From Paraburkholderia lacunae (GTDB taxonomy: Bacteria; Pseudomonadota; Gammaproteobacteria; Burkholderiales; Burkholderiaceae), in contig NZ_QHKS01000012.1 of the NCBI RefSeq assembly GCF_003353175.1, forward strand, positions 202,120 through 266,119: a DNA stretch of 64,000 nt. Direction: 5' to 3'. The notes below the pieces were generated by a model, which saw only the letters and a program-made list of their open reading frames with translations, was not told the origin of the DNA and searched no databases. The stretch's first letter is position 1. The number at the start of each line of letters is the position of its first letter. Positions 52,387 to 61,743 of this stretch are shown piece by piece. A program made the position numbers and the translations under genes.

Positions 52387-54164
52387 GCACGATGGCGACT
52401 TCAGGCGCGTACAGCGGCCCGCCGCTGGTCGTGGGCGTCTGGCGTGGCCGCTATCTGCGGTTCACCGGGCAGCAGTTTGTGCTGCTCGCGGCGCCGGCAC
52501 GCTCGGGCAAGGGCGTGGGCATCGTGGTGCCTAACCTGCTCAGCTACCCGGATTCGGTGATTGTGCTCGACATCAAGCAGGAGAACTTCAACCTTACCGC
52601 GGGCTTCCGTCGTGCACACGGGCACGACGTGTACCTTTTCAACCCGTTTGCCGAGGACGGCCGTACGCACCGGTATAACCCGCTGTCGGCGATCTCGGAC
52701 GGCGTATTCCGCGTTGGCGACATCCTGGCGATCGGCTACGCGCTATATCCGGTCGGCGGTCACGACGACTTCTGGAAGGACCAGGCACGCAACCTCTTCC
52801 TCGGTATCGTGCTGCTCCTGTGTGAGTGGCGCGATGCGCGCCGCGCCGGCAACACCGATGTGCCCGACTACCCGGTGACGATGGGTGAGGTACTGCGGCA
52901 GTCATCGGGCAACGGCATGCCGGTCAAGGCATACCTGCAGCAGGCGCTGCTGCAGAACCGGCGGCTACTCAGTGGCGCGTGCGTTGACGCGCTCAACCGC
53001 TTTCTCGCGAATGACGACAAGGTACTCGCGAGCATCCTCGCGACCTTCAATGCGCCGCTCACGATCTGGGCCAATCCGATTGTCGACGCTGCGACGAGTG
53101 CCAGCGACTTCGACCCACGTAACGTTCGCACGCGCCGCATGTCGGTCTATATCGGCGTTACGCCGGACCATCTGACGGAGGCTGCGCTGCTGGTGAATCT
53201 GGTGTTCTCGCAGGTTGTGAACCTGAACACGAAGGAACTGCCGCAGGACAACCCGGAGCTGAAGTACCAGTGCCTGCTGCTGATGGACGAATTCACGTCG
53301 GTCGGCAAGATCCACATCATCGCCCGCGCCGTCGCCTATATGGCGGGATACAACCTGAGGCTGCTCTCGATCGTGCAGTCAGTGTCGCAGCTCGAGTCGG
53401 TCTACGGCCGGGCGGATGCCAGGACGTTCGTCACCAATCACGCGATGCAGATCATCTACGCGCCGCGTGAGCAGAAGGATGCGAACGAATACTCGGAAAT
53501 GCTCGGTACCTTCACGGACCGCTCGCGCAGTGTGAGCCGGTCGAACGCGATCTTCGGCGGCCGCGGTGGGTCAAGCGAGAGTTTCTCCGAGCAGCGCCGG
53601 CCGCTGCTGCTGCCGCAGGAGCTGAAGGAGCTCGAGCGCGAGAAGGAAATCATCCTGCTCGAAAACACGAAGCCGATCCTGGCGGAGCGGATCTGCTACT
53701 GGCGTGATCCCGTTTTCACGTCACGCCTGGCGGCTGCGCCCGCGATTCCGGCCATGGATATCGTGCGTTTCATCGCCCAGGTCGAGCGGCGGGTGAGGGA
53801 TGTGCAACCGGACGACGTGGATGAGGCAGGCGTGATGCACATTCCCCCGGAGTATCTGGAAGTGCTGCAGGCCTGGGATCCACGCGATCTGCCACGGCAT
53901 CTCAACGACGTGAGCGACGAAGAGGCGGCCGCCTACGTCGAGCGACATTTCATGCTGCTGGGTGTGCCAGCTGCGCGTGTTGCCGTGGCAGCGCGCCGGC
54001 TGTCGCCGTCTGATCTCGACGTCGCGGAATTGCGCCCCGCGGAAGGCGCGCCGGGGCGCAAGGCCAGGCGCGCCTCCGGTGCAACGCGTACGCAACGTGG
54101 GCGAGCTGCATCGCGCACGGCTGACGGCTTGAACGTCGTGCCGCTCCATGGAGAACGCCGATGA
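52383..54164 (+). CDS. virD4: VirD4/TraG coupling protein, ATPase part
   Basis: 593 residues from the ATG at 52383. It begins right after the family linker and quickly reaches LLAAPARSGKGVGIVVPNLL (Walker A), VIVLDIKQENF and CLLLMDEFTSVGKI (Walker B), with the DPEPTRILS-type region (MSVYIGVTPDHLTEAALLVNLVFSQV). The upstream open frame from 52176 is antiparallel in sense to the first part and not real. It couples the relaxosome to the channel. No membrane segment of its own. Confidence 0.92.
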   Translation: MSTMATSGAYSGPPLVVGVWRGRYLRFTGQQFVLLAAPARSGKGVGIVVPNLLSYPDSVIVLDIKQENFNLTAGFRRAHGHDVYLFNPFAEDGRTHRYNPLSAISDGVFRVGDILAIGYALYPVGGHDDFWKDQARNLFLGIVLLLCEWRDARRAGNTDVPDYPVTMGEVLRQSSGNGMPVKAYLQQALLQNRRLLSGACVDALNRFLANDDKVLASILATFNAPLTIWANPIVDAATSASDFDPRNVRTRRMSVYIGVTPDHLTEAALLVNLVFSQVVNLNTKELPQDNPELKYQCLLLMDEFTSVGKIHIIARAVAYMAGYNLRLLSIVQSVSQLESVYGRADARTFVTNHAMQIIYAPREQKDANEYSEMLGTFTDRSRSVSRSNAIFGGRGGSSESFSEQRRPLLLPQELKELEREKEIILLENTKPILAERICYWRDPVFTSRLAAAPAIPAMDIVRFIAQVERRVRDVQPDDVDEAGVMHIPPEYLEVLQAWDPRDLPRHLNDVSDEEAAAYVERHFMLLGVPAARVAVAARRLSPSDLDVAELRPAEGAPGRKARRASGATRTQRGRAASRTADGLNVVPLHGERR

Positions 54165-56098
54165 ATACGCGGTATCTGAGCGAAGAAGAACGTGCCCGTG
54201 CGGCGCTGGCCATGATCCCTGCCGAGGACTACGCGACGTGGGTCGATATGGCTTTCGCGCTCAAGCAGGGATTCGGCGAGGCCGGCTTCGACATCTGGGA
54301 CGAGTGGAGCCGCACCGCCCACAACTACAGCGAGCGTGCTGCGCGAGTGACCTGGCGCTCGGCCGGCGAGTCGGGCGGCAAGACACTCGCGTCCCTGTTC
54401 TGGCTCGCACAGCAGCACGGTTTCGATGTGCGGGCCTCGCGCGCGGCAATGGATCCGGCAGACAGGTCGCGCATGCTGGCAGTCCGTCCGTCCGTCGATA
54501 AGGTGCGGCACGATGCCCAGGTTGAGGCTCGCGTGCGCGCGCGGCAGGCTGCGGTCGCGCGGGAGGCGCTGGCGATCTGGAAGTGGGCCCGGCCAGTCGG
54601 TCCCGGGCACCCGTATCTCGAACGCAAGCAGGTCCGGCCAGTCCCGACACTGCGCGAGCTGGAGGCCGAAGAACTGCATGCGCTGCTCGGATACGCGCCG
54701 CGCAGTGCCGGGGAGCCGCTCACGGGGCGCGTGCTGGTGGTGCCGGTTCGCATCGGCGACACCCTCTCGACGCTGGAACTGATCGATGCCGAAGGGCGCA
54801 AGTCTGCCTTGGCGGGCGGCGCGAAGTCGGGCGGCTACTGGGTGGTGGAACCAGACCGGTTCCGTGATGGCGTCGTGACGCCCATCCTGATCGCCGAAGG
54901 CGTGGCAACAGCGCTGGCAGCATGGCAGGCGACCGGCTGGTTCAGCGTCGCCGCACTGTCGAGCGGCAACCTGCGGCCGGCGGCGGCCATGTGGCGGGGC
55001 CGGTACCCGGAAGCGGAGATGCTGGTGCTCGCCGATCTTGGTGCCGGGTATGAGCATGCGAAGCAGGCCGCGCTCGGCACGTCCTCGCTGCTGGCCGAGC
55101 CGCGCTTCGCGCCGCAGGCACGGATTGCCGGCGACGTGCCGACTGACTTCGATGACATGGCGGTGCTGTCCGGGATCGGTGTCGTTGGTGAGCTTTTACG
55201 GGAGTCGCTGTACGGAGCACCGCAACGGGATGTAGCTGGTGAAGAAGCCGACGGACGGGCCGTGGTTGCACAGGGATCGGACGACGCACTTAAGGAAGAC
55301 CATGCATTGAAGGAGGACCATGCAATGGGCAATGTGAAAGAGAATCGCGTGGGTGATGGGGTGGTTTCGGGTCGGCGCCGTACTTCGCGTCGTCAGTCCG
55401 GCCATCAGGACGCGCCGGAGCCAACACCGCAGGAAAGCCCGGCGCCGGCAGCCGGGCAGGCACAGTCGCAGCCGCCGGACCCGGACCGGCGGGAAGTCGA
55501 TGCGCCGAAGCCTGCTCCCACACCCGAGCGCAGCGTGGAAGCGCCGGCGCGCCGGCAGGTGGGCGAACCACTGTACGGACTCGATGAGGTACCGGGCGAG
55601 ATCAAGGCACTCGCGCAACACCGCTTCGGCGCGCAGATCCGCATGGCGACGCCCCGCGAAAACGGTGGCCCGTACCGCGGCGAGGTGTTCAACACCGAGC
55701 ACTACCTGATCCAGGAGGTGTCCACGCGTAGCGTTGTATTCCATGCGAAGTCGAACATGGAGTTCGTCTCGGACCGCCTGCGGTGGATGGACGAGAACCA
55801 GCGGCTCAATGGCGCAGAGGTGCAGGTCGGCTACGAAGGCGCACGGGCGAGGGTGTATCCGTGGGACCGTGCGCGCGACCTGCTCGAGCGCACGGTTGCC
55901 TCGCTGAAGAAATCGGCCCGTGAGGTGGGCTTCGGCAGCGAGCTCGACGCGACGCTCGACCAGTTGCAGACGACATCGTGGACCCGGGTGAGGGAAGCAC
56001 GGGCGGCGGCACTCGCGCAGTCGAAGGAGCGCGCCGGCCGCGAGCAGGAGCAGGAGCAGGGACAGGGACAGGGACAGGGACCGGGGTCGCAACGCTGA
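54161..56098 (+). CDS. PriCT/Toprim primase-like protein (TraC type)
   Basis: 645 residues. The N-terminus (ALAMIPAEDYATWVDMAFALKQ with WRSAGESGGKTLASLFWLA) is a PriCT-2 type domain. The middle holds a Toprim fold: PILIAEGVATALAAWQA (conserved Glu) and MLVLADLGAGYEHA (Asp; the second acidic residue of DxD is replaced). The remainder is Pro/Gln-rich and then LPD-like, ending in repeated GQ dipeptides. Near 55280-55323 a 21-base unit is duplicated (ALKEDH twice). It should prime the transferred strand in the recipient. Confidence 0.75.
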   Translation: MNTRYLSEEERARAALAMIPAEDYATWVDMAFALKQGFGEAGFDIWDEWSRTAHNYSERAARVTWRSAGESGGKTLASLFWLAQQHGFDVRASRAAMDPADRSRMLAVRPSVDKVRHDAQVEARVRARQAAVAREALAIWKWARPVGPGHPYLERKQVRPVPTLRELEAEELHALLGYAPRSAGEPLTGRVLVVPVRIGDTLSTLELIDAEGRKSALAGGAKSGGYWVVEPDRFRDGVVTPILIAEGVATALAAWQATGWFSVAALSSGNLRPAAAMWRGRYPEAEMLVLADLGAGYEHAKQAALGTSSLLAEPRFAPQARIAGDVPTDFDDMAVLSGIGVVGELLRESLYGAPQRDVAGEEADGRAVVAQGSDDALKEDHALKEDHAMGNVKENRVGDGVVSGRRRTSRRQSGHQDAPEPTPQESPAPAAGQAQSQPPDPDRREVDAPKPAPTPERSVEAPARRQVGEPLYGLDEVPGEIKALAQHRFGAQIRMATPRENGGPYRGEVFNTEHYLIQEVSTRSVVFHAKSNMEFVSDRLRWMDENQRLNGAEVQVGYEGARARVYPWDRARDLLERTVASLKKSAREVGFGSELDATLDQLQTTSWTRVREARAAALAQSKERAGREQEQEQGQGQGQGPGSQR

Positions 56099-56143
56099 GC
56101 ATGCGACGCTCTGCCCGCCAGTGCAGTGATCAGAGGGAGATCC

Positions 56144-57703
56144 ATGATGGATGAAACCGCAACTTCTTCCGGCCCGCCTGCGGACGAACCGGTCATCAAC
56201 GTGATCGAGCCGGACCCACCTCCGCTGCGGGATCCACAGGGGGGCACCGCAGGCGCGCAGCGCTTCGACCAGACGGCGGCCGATGCACTGGCCGCACGCC
56301 GGCACCGTGAGTTCGATGCGGCGCGCACGAGTCTGCGCGATCAGGCCATCCAGGCGGATGCACCATCACGGGCCGCTGCACAGCAACCTGCGTCTCAGGC
56401 GGCGCCCCGTGGCACCAACGATGCATCCTCGACGCGCTGGGCGCCGCTTGGCAGTCCGCCGGAGACGGTGCGCAAGCGCTACCTGCGGGCCGGTAACCAG
56501 TATTTCCTGAAAGATGCGCCGCATCAGCTCGCGTTTGAGGATATCGGTCCGTACCTCGTGACGGAGCATAACCGCCCCGATGTCGTCGAGTCGATGGTGG
56601 ACATGGTCCGTGCGAAGGTGTGGGGGCGTATCCGCGTCTCGGGTCACGAGCAGTTCCGGCGCGAAGTGTGGGTTCAGGCAACGCTGCTCGGCATCGAGGT
56701 GAGCGGATACGAGCCGAAGGCAGTCGACTTCGTCCGTCTGGCCGAAGGCCGTCGTGACCGGATGACGAACCGCATCGGCGTGATGGAAACGACCGCGGCG
56801 GCGCAGGTTCCTGCGAATCTACCGAACGCTCCCGAGGCCGCGCCTGGCCCTACGGAATCACAGGTGGCGCAACCAGCGAGGCGCGATGCTCCCCGGCAGC
56901 CAGAGGCTCTTGTGCCGGCTCCACCAGCGCCCGCGGAGCCGCCCCGAACCGCTCCAGCCTCCGAAACGGGACCACGCGTTGCCGAGTCCGAAGGTCAGGA
57001 GCGGCAGCGCTATATGGGAGAACTGGTCGAGCACGGCGGTGCGTCCTATCAGCACAATCCTGCGCGCAGCGACTCGTATTATGTCGTCTATCGCGATACT
57101 GGTGGCGCGGACCATGTCGTCTGGGGGGTGGACCTGGAACGGGCCGTGGCGGACTCCGGCGCGCTCGCCGGACAGCAGGTCATGCTCGAAAACCTCGGCC
57201 GGCGTCTCGTGACAGTGACGGTCCCGGTTCTCGACGCGACGGGAAATGTGATCGGCGAAGAGGAAAAGGAGGTCTATCGCAATACCTGGCAGGTCGATGT
57301 CGTGGGGCAGGAGCGGACGCAGTCGGGTCCCGAGTCTCGCGGCAGGAAGGACGACGCCGGAAGGAGTGAAACCGCGGCGCCGGAAACGCCGGAGCAGGCG
57401 CAGACCGCACGCGGGCGTGAGCCTTCCATCATGTCGCCCGGGGAGCGTGCCGTGCAGATGGCGGTGTTGACCGCCGCGATGCGGCAGCAGGGTTTCAGCG
57501 AGCGATCCATTGCGCGCGTGCAGCAGCGTGTGCAACGGCTGATGACCGCGTTCGAGGCAGAGGGTGTCACGGTTCCACGACCGCGTGTGTTCGATCCTGA
57601 TGCGCCCTCCACGCGCAACCGCCGCACGCGCGCGGCTCCGGAGCGCGTCCCGACCCGGGAGGTCGAACGTGGACCGTCCGAACCCGCGCCTCCGTCCCTG
57701 TAG
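56144..57703 (+). CDS. LPD7 domain protein
   Basis: 519 residues from the ATG at 56144 (GGGAG upstream). Residues about 107-190 (KRYLRAGNQYFLKDAPHQLAF, then VVESMVDMVRAKVWGRIRVSGHEQFRREVWVQATLLGIEVSGYEP) form the large polyvalent-protein-associated domain 7, usually fused to relaxases or primases. A second globular part (YMGELVEHGGASYQHNPARSDSYYV) follows a Pro-rich linker. Probably a relaxase accessory passed to the recipient. Confidence 0.75.
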   Translation: MMDETATSSGPPADEPVINVIEPDPPPLRDPQGGTAGAQRFDQTAADALAARRHREFDAARTSLRDQAIQADAPSRAAAQQPASQAAPRGTNDASSTRWAPLGSPPETVRKRYLRAGNQYFLKDAPHQLAFEDIGPYLVTEHNRPDVVESMVDMVRAKVWGRIRVSGHEQFRREVWVQATLLGIEVSGYEPKAVDFVRLAEGRRDRMTNRIGVMETTAAAQVPANLPNAPEAAPGPTESQVAQPARRDAPRQPEALVPAPPAPAEPPRTAPASETGPRVAESEGQERQRYMGELVEHGGASYQHNPARSDSYYVVYRDTGGADHVVWGVDLERAVADSGALAGQQVMLENLGRRLVTVTVPVLDATGNVIGEEEKEVYRNTWQVDVVGQERTQSGPESRGRKDDAGRSETAAPETPEQAQTARGREPSIMSPGERAVQMAVLTAAMRQQGFSERSIARVQQRVQRLMTAFEAEGVTVPRPRVFDPDAPSTRNRRTRAAPERVPTREVERGPSEPAPPSL

Positions 57704-57713
57704 GAGCTCAGAC

Positions 57714-58235
57714 ATGGCCTCGCGTGCGCGACTGTGTGTGGATCTCGGGCGAGCGAAATCACGCTGGGAGGCATGGTGTGCCCTTCACGGTGTAACGGCG
57801 GCCGATGGGGTCCGGCAACTGGTCCACTATGTGCTGAGCCGGGACGAGTCGCCAGACGGGGTGCCTGGGCCCGAACATCACCGCCTTCCGGTCGACGGGC
57901 ATCGTGAACGCATCGAAATCCGTCTCACCCAGGTGGAACTCGAAGTGGCCAGACGGCATGCATTGACTGGTGGAATGAATGTCAATCGCTGGATAGTTGC
58001 GGTGATCCGCGCGCAGCTCGTGCATGAACCGCAACTGGGCGAGCGCGAGATGCGACTGCTTGCAGACTCGAACCAGCATCTGGCCACGATCGTGACGTGG
58101 CTCGGACGGTTGCAGGCAAGCGGTGGTGCGCGCGAGGCGGAGTGCGTGCTCGAGGAGACGCGTGCCGTGATTGATACGCATCTGCGCACAGTTATGCAGG
58201 TGCTGCGCGCCAACCTCGATCGCTGGAGCCGCTAG
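57714..58235 (+). CDS. MobC-like relaxosome accessory protein
   Basis: 173 residues from the ATG at 57714 (TAGGAG upstream). RIEIRLTQVELEVARRHALTGGMNVNRWIVAVIRAQL is the ribbon-helix-helix of MobC-type nicking accessories, with a helical C-terminus. The stop codon TAG forms part of the CTAG target in which the IS element inserted, so the protein is intact but separated from the relaxase gene by 0.8 kb. Confidence 0.82.
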   Translation: MASRARLCVDLGRAKSRWEAWCALHGVTAADGVRQLVHYVLSRDESPDGVPGPEHHRLPVDGHRERIEIRLTQVELEVARRHALTGGMNVNRWIVAVIRAQLVHEPQLGEREMRLLADSNQHLATIVTWLGRLQASGGAREAECVLEETRAVIDTHLRTVMQVLRANLDRWSR

Positions 58236-59056
58236 GGGCTGTTAACAATCAGTGAATTGTGTTTACATCCTGATTTTTATGGGAGATCAGGATGGTTCGC
58301 TGGCTGATGAGCGACGCGCAATGGACCAAGATCGAGCATCTGTTGCCAGGCAAGGCAAGCGATCCGGGACGCACGGCGGCAGACAATCGGCTGTTTGTCG
58401 AAGCGGTGCTATGGATCGCTCGTACTGGCGCACCATGGCGCGACCTGCCCAGCGAATTCGGTCGGTGGGAACGCACGTACATGCGCTTTTCCCGCTGGAG
58501 CAGAAAGGGCGTATGGGAACGCGTGGCCCATGCCTTGGCAGGCGAAGCCGATTTGCAGCAATTGTTCATCGATTCGACCATCGTGCGGGCGCACCAACAT
58601 TCAGCCGGCGCCCAAAAAAAGCGGGGCCGCAGGCACTTGGGCGGTCGCGGGGAGGATTGAGCACGAAACTGCATGTCGCAGTCGACGCACTGGGCAATCC
58701 GCTTCGCGTCATATTGAGTGCCGGCCAGGTCGCCGACATCAACTGCGCCCCGGAACTGATTGCCGATCTCCCGGCTCAAGCCGTCATCGCTGACAAGGGC
58801 TACGACAGCAACACGTTCGTCCAGCAGATTGAAGCTTCTGGTGCCCAGGCCGTGATTCCGCCACGCGCCAATCGACGCAATCCGCGCGATTTCGATCCCG
58901 AGCCCTATCGATGCCGCAACCTTATCGAACGCTTCTTCAGTCGCATCAAACATTTTCGACGCCTCGCTACTCGCTATGACAAACTCGCCCGCAACTTCAT
59001 GGCCTTCGCGCAACTCGCTTGCGCATTTGCGCCAAAGCTTTGATTGTTAACACGAC
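58236..59056. mobile_element. Complete IS5-family (IS427-type) insertion
   Basis: Inverted ends GGGCTGTTAACAATCA (58236-58251) and the complement of TGATTGTTAACACGAC (59041-59056) match at 13 of 16 positions. The 4-bp duplication CTAG flanks the element at 58232-58235 and 59057-59060. Length 821 bp. Removing it and one CTAG rejoins the mobC stop with the relaxase start. Confidence 0.92.
58292..59043 (+). CDS. IS5-family transposase, two frames joined by -1 frameshift
   Basis: The first frame (58292-58660) gives LMSDAQWTKIEHLLPG, then LQQLFIDSTIVRAHQHSAGAQKK with the first catalytic Asp. The second frame, open from 58252 and meaningful after about 58615, gives VIADKGYDS (second Asp) and RNLIERFFSRIKHFRRLATRYDK (Glu). 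The switch is at AAAAAAAG (58614-58621), a typical -1 slippery run. A fused DDE transposase of about 250 residues is expected. Confidence 0.9.
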
Positions 59057-59061
59057 CTAGC

Positions 59062-60111
59062 ATGTCGTTCCCGAAGACATACGTCGACCAGATGCTGCTG
59101 AACTGGGGAGACAGGCTTTTTCACGATCCGTTACGGCACGTGCGTGCGCCGCGCATGTCACGCGGCGAGCTCCGACGCGACATACAATGCATGCGCGAGC
59201 AGTTGGCCCGCACGCTCCAACGTACCCCGGAGGTGATGGTCAAGATCACGAACAAGGCGTCGGGCGCGCAGGGCATGGGCGCGGTGCGGCGTCATTTGCG
59301 GTACATCTCGCGTAACGGGAAGGTCGAACTCGAGGATCAGGAGGGGATGACCATGCTCGGCCGCGAGGCACTGCACGATCTGACGGATGCGTGGCACCTT
59401 GGCAGCTGGGGTATCCCGGAAGAAAGCCGCAGGCGGGAAGTGTTCAACGTGCTGCTCTCGATGCCGCCGGGCACGGACCGGCAGGCGGTGCGCAACGCCG
59501 CGCGCGCGTTTGCGGCGGAGGAATTCGGCGACGGCAGGCGGTACGTCTTTGCCGCGCATGATGACGAGGCGCATCCGCACGTGCATCTGACGGTCCAGGC
59601 ACGCGGACCGGACGGAAAGCGGCTCAATCCGCGAAAGCAGGATCTGCAGCGCTGGCGCGAGCAGTTTGCATGGCAGTTGCGCGGGCACGGTGTCGAAGCC
59701 AATGCGACGCGCCGACTAGCCAGGGGTGAGACGCGCCGCTATCCGAAACAGGCCGTCGTGCATATGACGGCGCGAGGAGAAACAGCGCATTACTGGAGAT
59801 CGGAGCTGGATGAACTGGCCCGTCGAGCCTTGTGGGACGCCCACGCTGGGTCGCTCGAAGCATGGCAAGGCGTGGTTCACGCGATGGCCGGCTCGCAGAG
59901 CGCCGATGATCGGAGCCTGGCAGCACTGGTCACGGACTTCGTGCAGACGATGCCCGTTCAGCGCGATCGGCCTGGCACGGGTCGCACCGACCGCAATGAA
60001 GGAGCGCGTCGTCGCACCTCATCGCGCGAGCGCGGATTACGTGACGCAGAGCGCAGTGAGACCCAGCGGGCACTGTTTCCCGACGATCCGGATGTCTGGA
60101 TGGAGCGCTGA
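59062..60111 (+). CDS. Relaxase (MobP/VirD2-like)
   Basis: 349 residues from the ATG at 59062, two bases beyond the CTAG duplication; an upstream in-frame ATG at 59044 lies inside the IS. VMVKITNKASGAQG and HLRYISRNGKVEL form the N-terminal motif, with a candidate nucleophile Tyr81. The metal site is HDDEAHPHVH (His166, 171, 173, 175). It should nick oriT and pilot the strand. The IS now separates it from its operon promoter, so expression may depend on the IS. Confidence 0.9.
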   Translation: MSFPKTYVDQMLLNWGDRLFHDPLRHVRAPRMSRGELRRDIQCMREQLARTLQRTPEVMVKITNKASGAQGMGAVRRHLRYISRNGKVELEDQEGMTMLGREALHDLTDAWHLGSWGIPEESRRREVFNVLLSMPPGTDRQAVRNAARAFAAEEFGDGRRYVFAAHDDEAHPHVHLTVQARGPDGKRLNPRKQDLQRWREQFAWQLRGHGVEANATRRLARGETRRYPKQAVVHMTARGETAHYWRSELDELARRALWDAHAGSLEAWQGVVHAMAGSQSADDRSLAALVTDFVQTMPVQRDRPGTGRTDRNEGARRRTSSRERGLRDAERSETQRALFPDDPDVWMER

Positions 60112-60126
60112 GCAGAGGAGATGTCA

Positions 60127-60917
60127 ATGGCGATGCCGATCATTCCATGGATAGGCGGCAAGCGACGGCTCGCGGACGTGCTTATTCCGCGATTTCCACC
60201 TCACCGCTGCTACGTTGAGGTGTTTGCCGGAGCGGCGGCGCTGTTTTTCATGCGCCTACCGGCTGAAGTCGAGGTGCTGAACGACGTGAACGATGACCTT
60301 GTGAATCTTTACCGCGTGGTGCAGCATCATCTCGAGGAGTTCGTGAGGCAATTCAAGTGGGCCTTGACTAGTCGCGAGTTGCTCAGGTGGCTGAGCGATA
60401 CACCAGTGCACACGCTCACCGACATCCAGCGTGCGGCACGTTTCTACTATCTGCAGCAGAACTGCTTCGGCGGCCGCGTTGAAGGGCGGACGTTCGGCAC
60501 GGCGACGACCTCTCCACCGGGGCTGAATCTTCTGCGAAGTGAGGAGACGTTGTCGGCGGCCCATCTCAGGCTGTCGGGGGCATATATCGAAAAGCTGGAC
60601 TGGCACGACTGCGTCTCTCGCTACGATCGGCCCCACACTTTCTTCTACCTCGACCCCCTTACTGGGAAACAGAAGGCTACGGCTTGCCGTTTGAATATGA
60701 TCAGTATGAGCGCATGGCCGGAATGCTGGGCGGGTCGCATGGGCGCGCCATCCTGACGCTCAATAACCATCCGGCGATGAGGGCGCTGCTCGTGCAGTTC
60801 GATACGGAATGCGTCGATATCCAGTACATCGTTGGCGGTGCGGGCAATGCCGCACCGCGCAGCGAACTCATTATCTACAGCTGGGACAGGGCGAAAGACC
60901 CCGTGGGACTGTTCTGA
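60127..60917 (+). pseudogene. D12-class adenine-N6 DNA methyltransferase, frameshifted at DPPY
   Basis: From the ATG at 60127 (GAGGAG upstream) the protein reads IPWIGGKRRLADVLIPRFPPH, the Dam-type motif I, then EVFAGAAALFF. At FFYLDP the frame breaks: five C (60654-60658) where six would give the DPPY catalytic motif. One base more restores DPPYWETEGYG, then VPFEYDQYERMAGML-like text to a stop at 60917. Either an inactivating deletion, a switchable run or a sequencing error. Confidence 0.85.
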
Positions 60918-61013
60918 TTTTGGAGTGGTCGCGAGCGTGATAGATGCTGGTGCAAACCCGGACCGGTGCGGTGTCTTGAGTCGTAACGAAACGGTAATAT
61001 GCGTTGCTCGCTC

Positions 61014-61442
61014 TCAGGAATCGACGAACCACGCAGGTCCCGCCTTGTATGATGCGATGACCATGACCACCATCGCGACTGTAAGCAGGGGAAAGCTGGC
61101 GACGGCCAACGGAAAGAACAGTGCAAACTGAAGGGTCGACCCTCCAATGCCGTAAAGCAGATCTGTATCGCGAATGTTCTCGTAGAGCAGCCATGCTGTT
61201 GCAGCGAGGCCAAGGGAAACGAGAATGAGTCCGTCGGACAGGGGCGTGTGGTGGAGCGTTGCGTTAGCCCAGAAGTAAAGGCCCCACCAGATCAGGTTAA
61301 TTGCGATGGCCGTGATCCAGAAGCTTCGCAGCGAGAAGAACGAATGGCCGAAGCGGCGTCGGCAATGCCGGTTGAACAGCTGGATACACTTTGCTATGGC
61401 GATTACAGCCGCTGCGATCAGCGCAAGTTTTAGCCAACCCAT
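61014..61442 (-). CDS. Small membrane protein of unknown function
   Basis: 142 residues with about four membrane helices (LALIAAAVIAIAKCIQLF; WITAIAINLIWWGLYFW; GLILVSLGLAATAWLLYE; FALFFPLAVASFPLLTVAMVVMVI). AAAGGAGCGG precedes the ATG at 61442. It faces away from the methylase gene. No family recognised. Confidence 0.7.
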   Translation of the reverse strand: MGWLKLALIAAAVIAIAKCIQLFNRHCRRRFGHSFFSLRSFWITAIAINLIWWGLYFWANATLHHTPLSDGLILVSLGLAATAWLLYENIRDTDLLYGIGGSTLQFALFFPLAVASFPLLTVAMVVMVIASYKAGPAWFVDS

Positions 61443-61743
61443 GATCCGCTCCTTTGGGCATGGAGTGCGACGTCAAACCACTCTTGTCAGGTCATGAGGC
61501 TGAGGCAGGAGCGAAGTTTCATCTGCCAAATATAGACGTTTGACTGACGAATGCAACGTAGCATTAGCTCGACACAGGTCGGGGACGACGGATCCGTGTC
61601 GACTGATTGATCGTGTGTTCTTAACCTGGTTGTCGTTCTCCGTTTCTGACCGGCGTTTTCCGTGAGTTCGTTTTTGCGATCGGCTGGCGAAAGTATGGTG
61701 AGGTCGAACAAGCTAGGTCGAACAAGCTAGGGCGAGCACTTGA
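61443..61743. other. Intergenic stretch with a 14-bp direct repeat
   Basis: AGGTCGAACAAGCT occurs twice without gap (61701-61714 and 61715-61728), followed by AG. No gene is convincing here; a minus-strand frame at 61487-61711 lacks family character. It precedes the recombinase remnant and might be the 3' end of a lost upstream gene. Confidence 0.5.
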
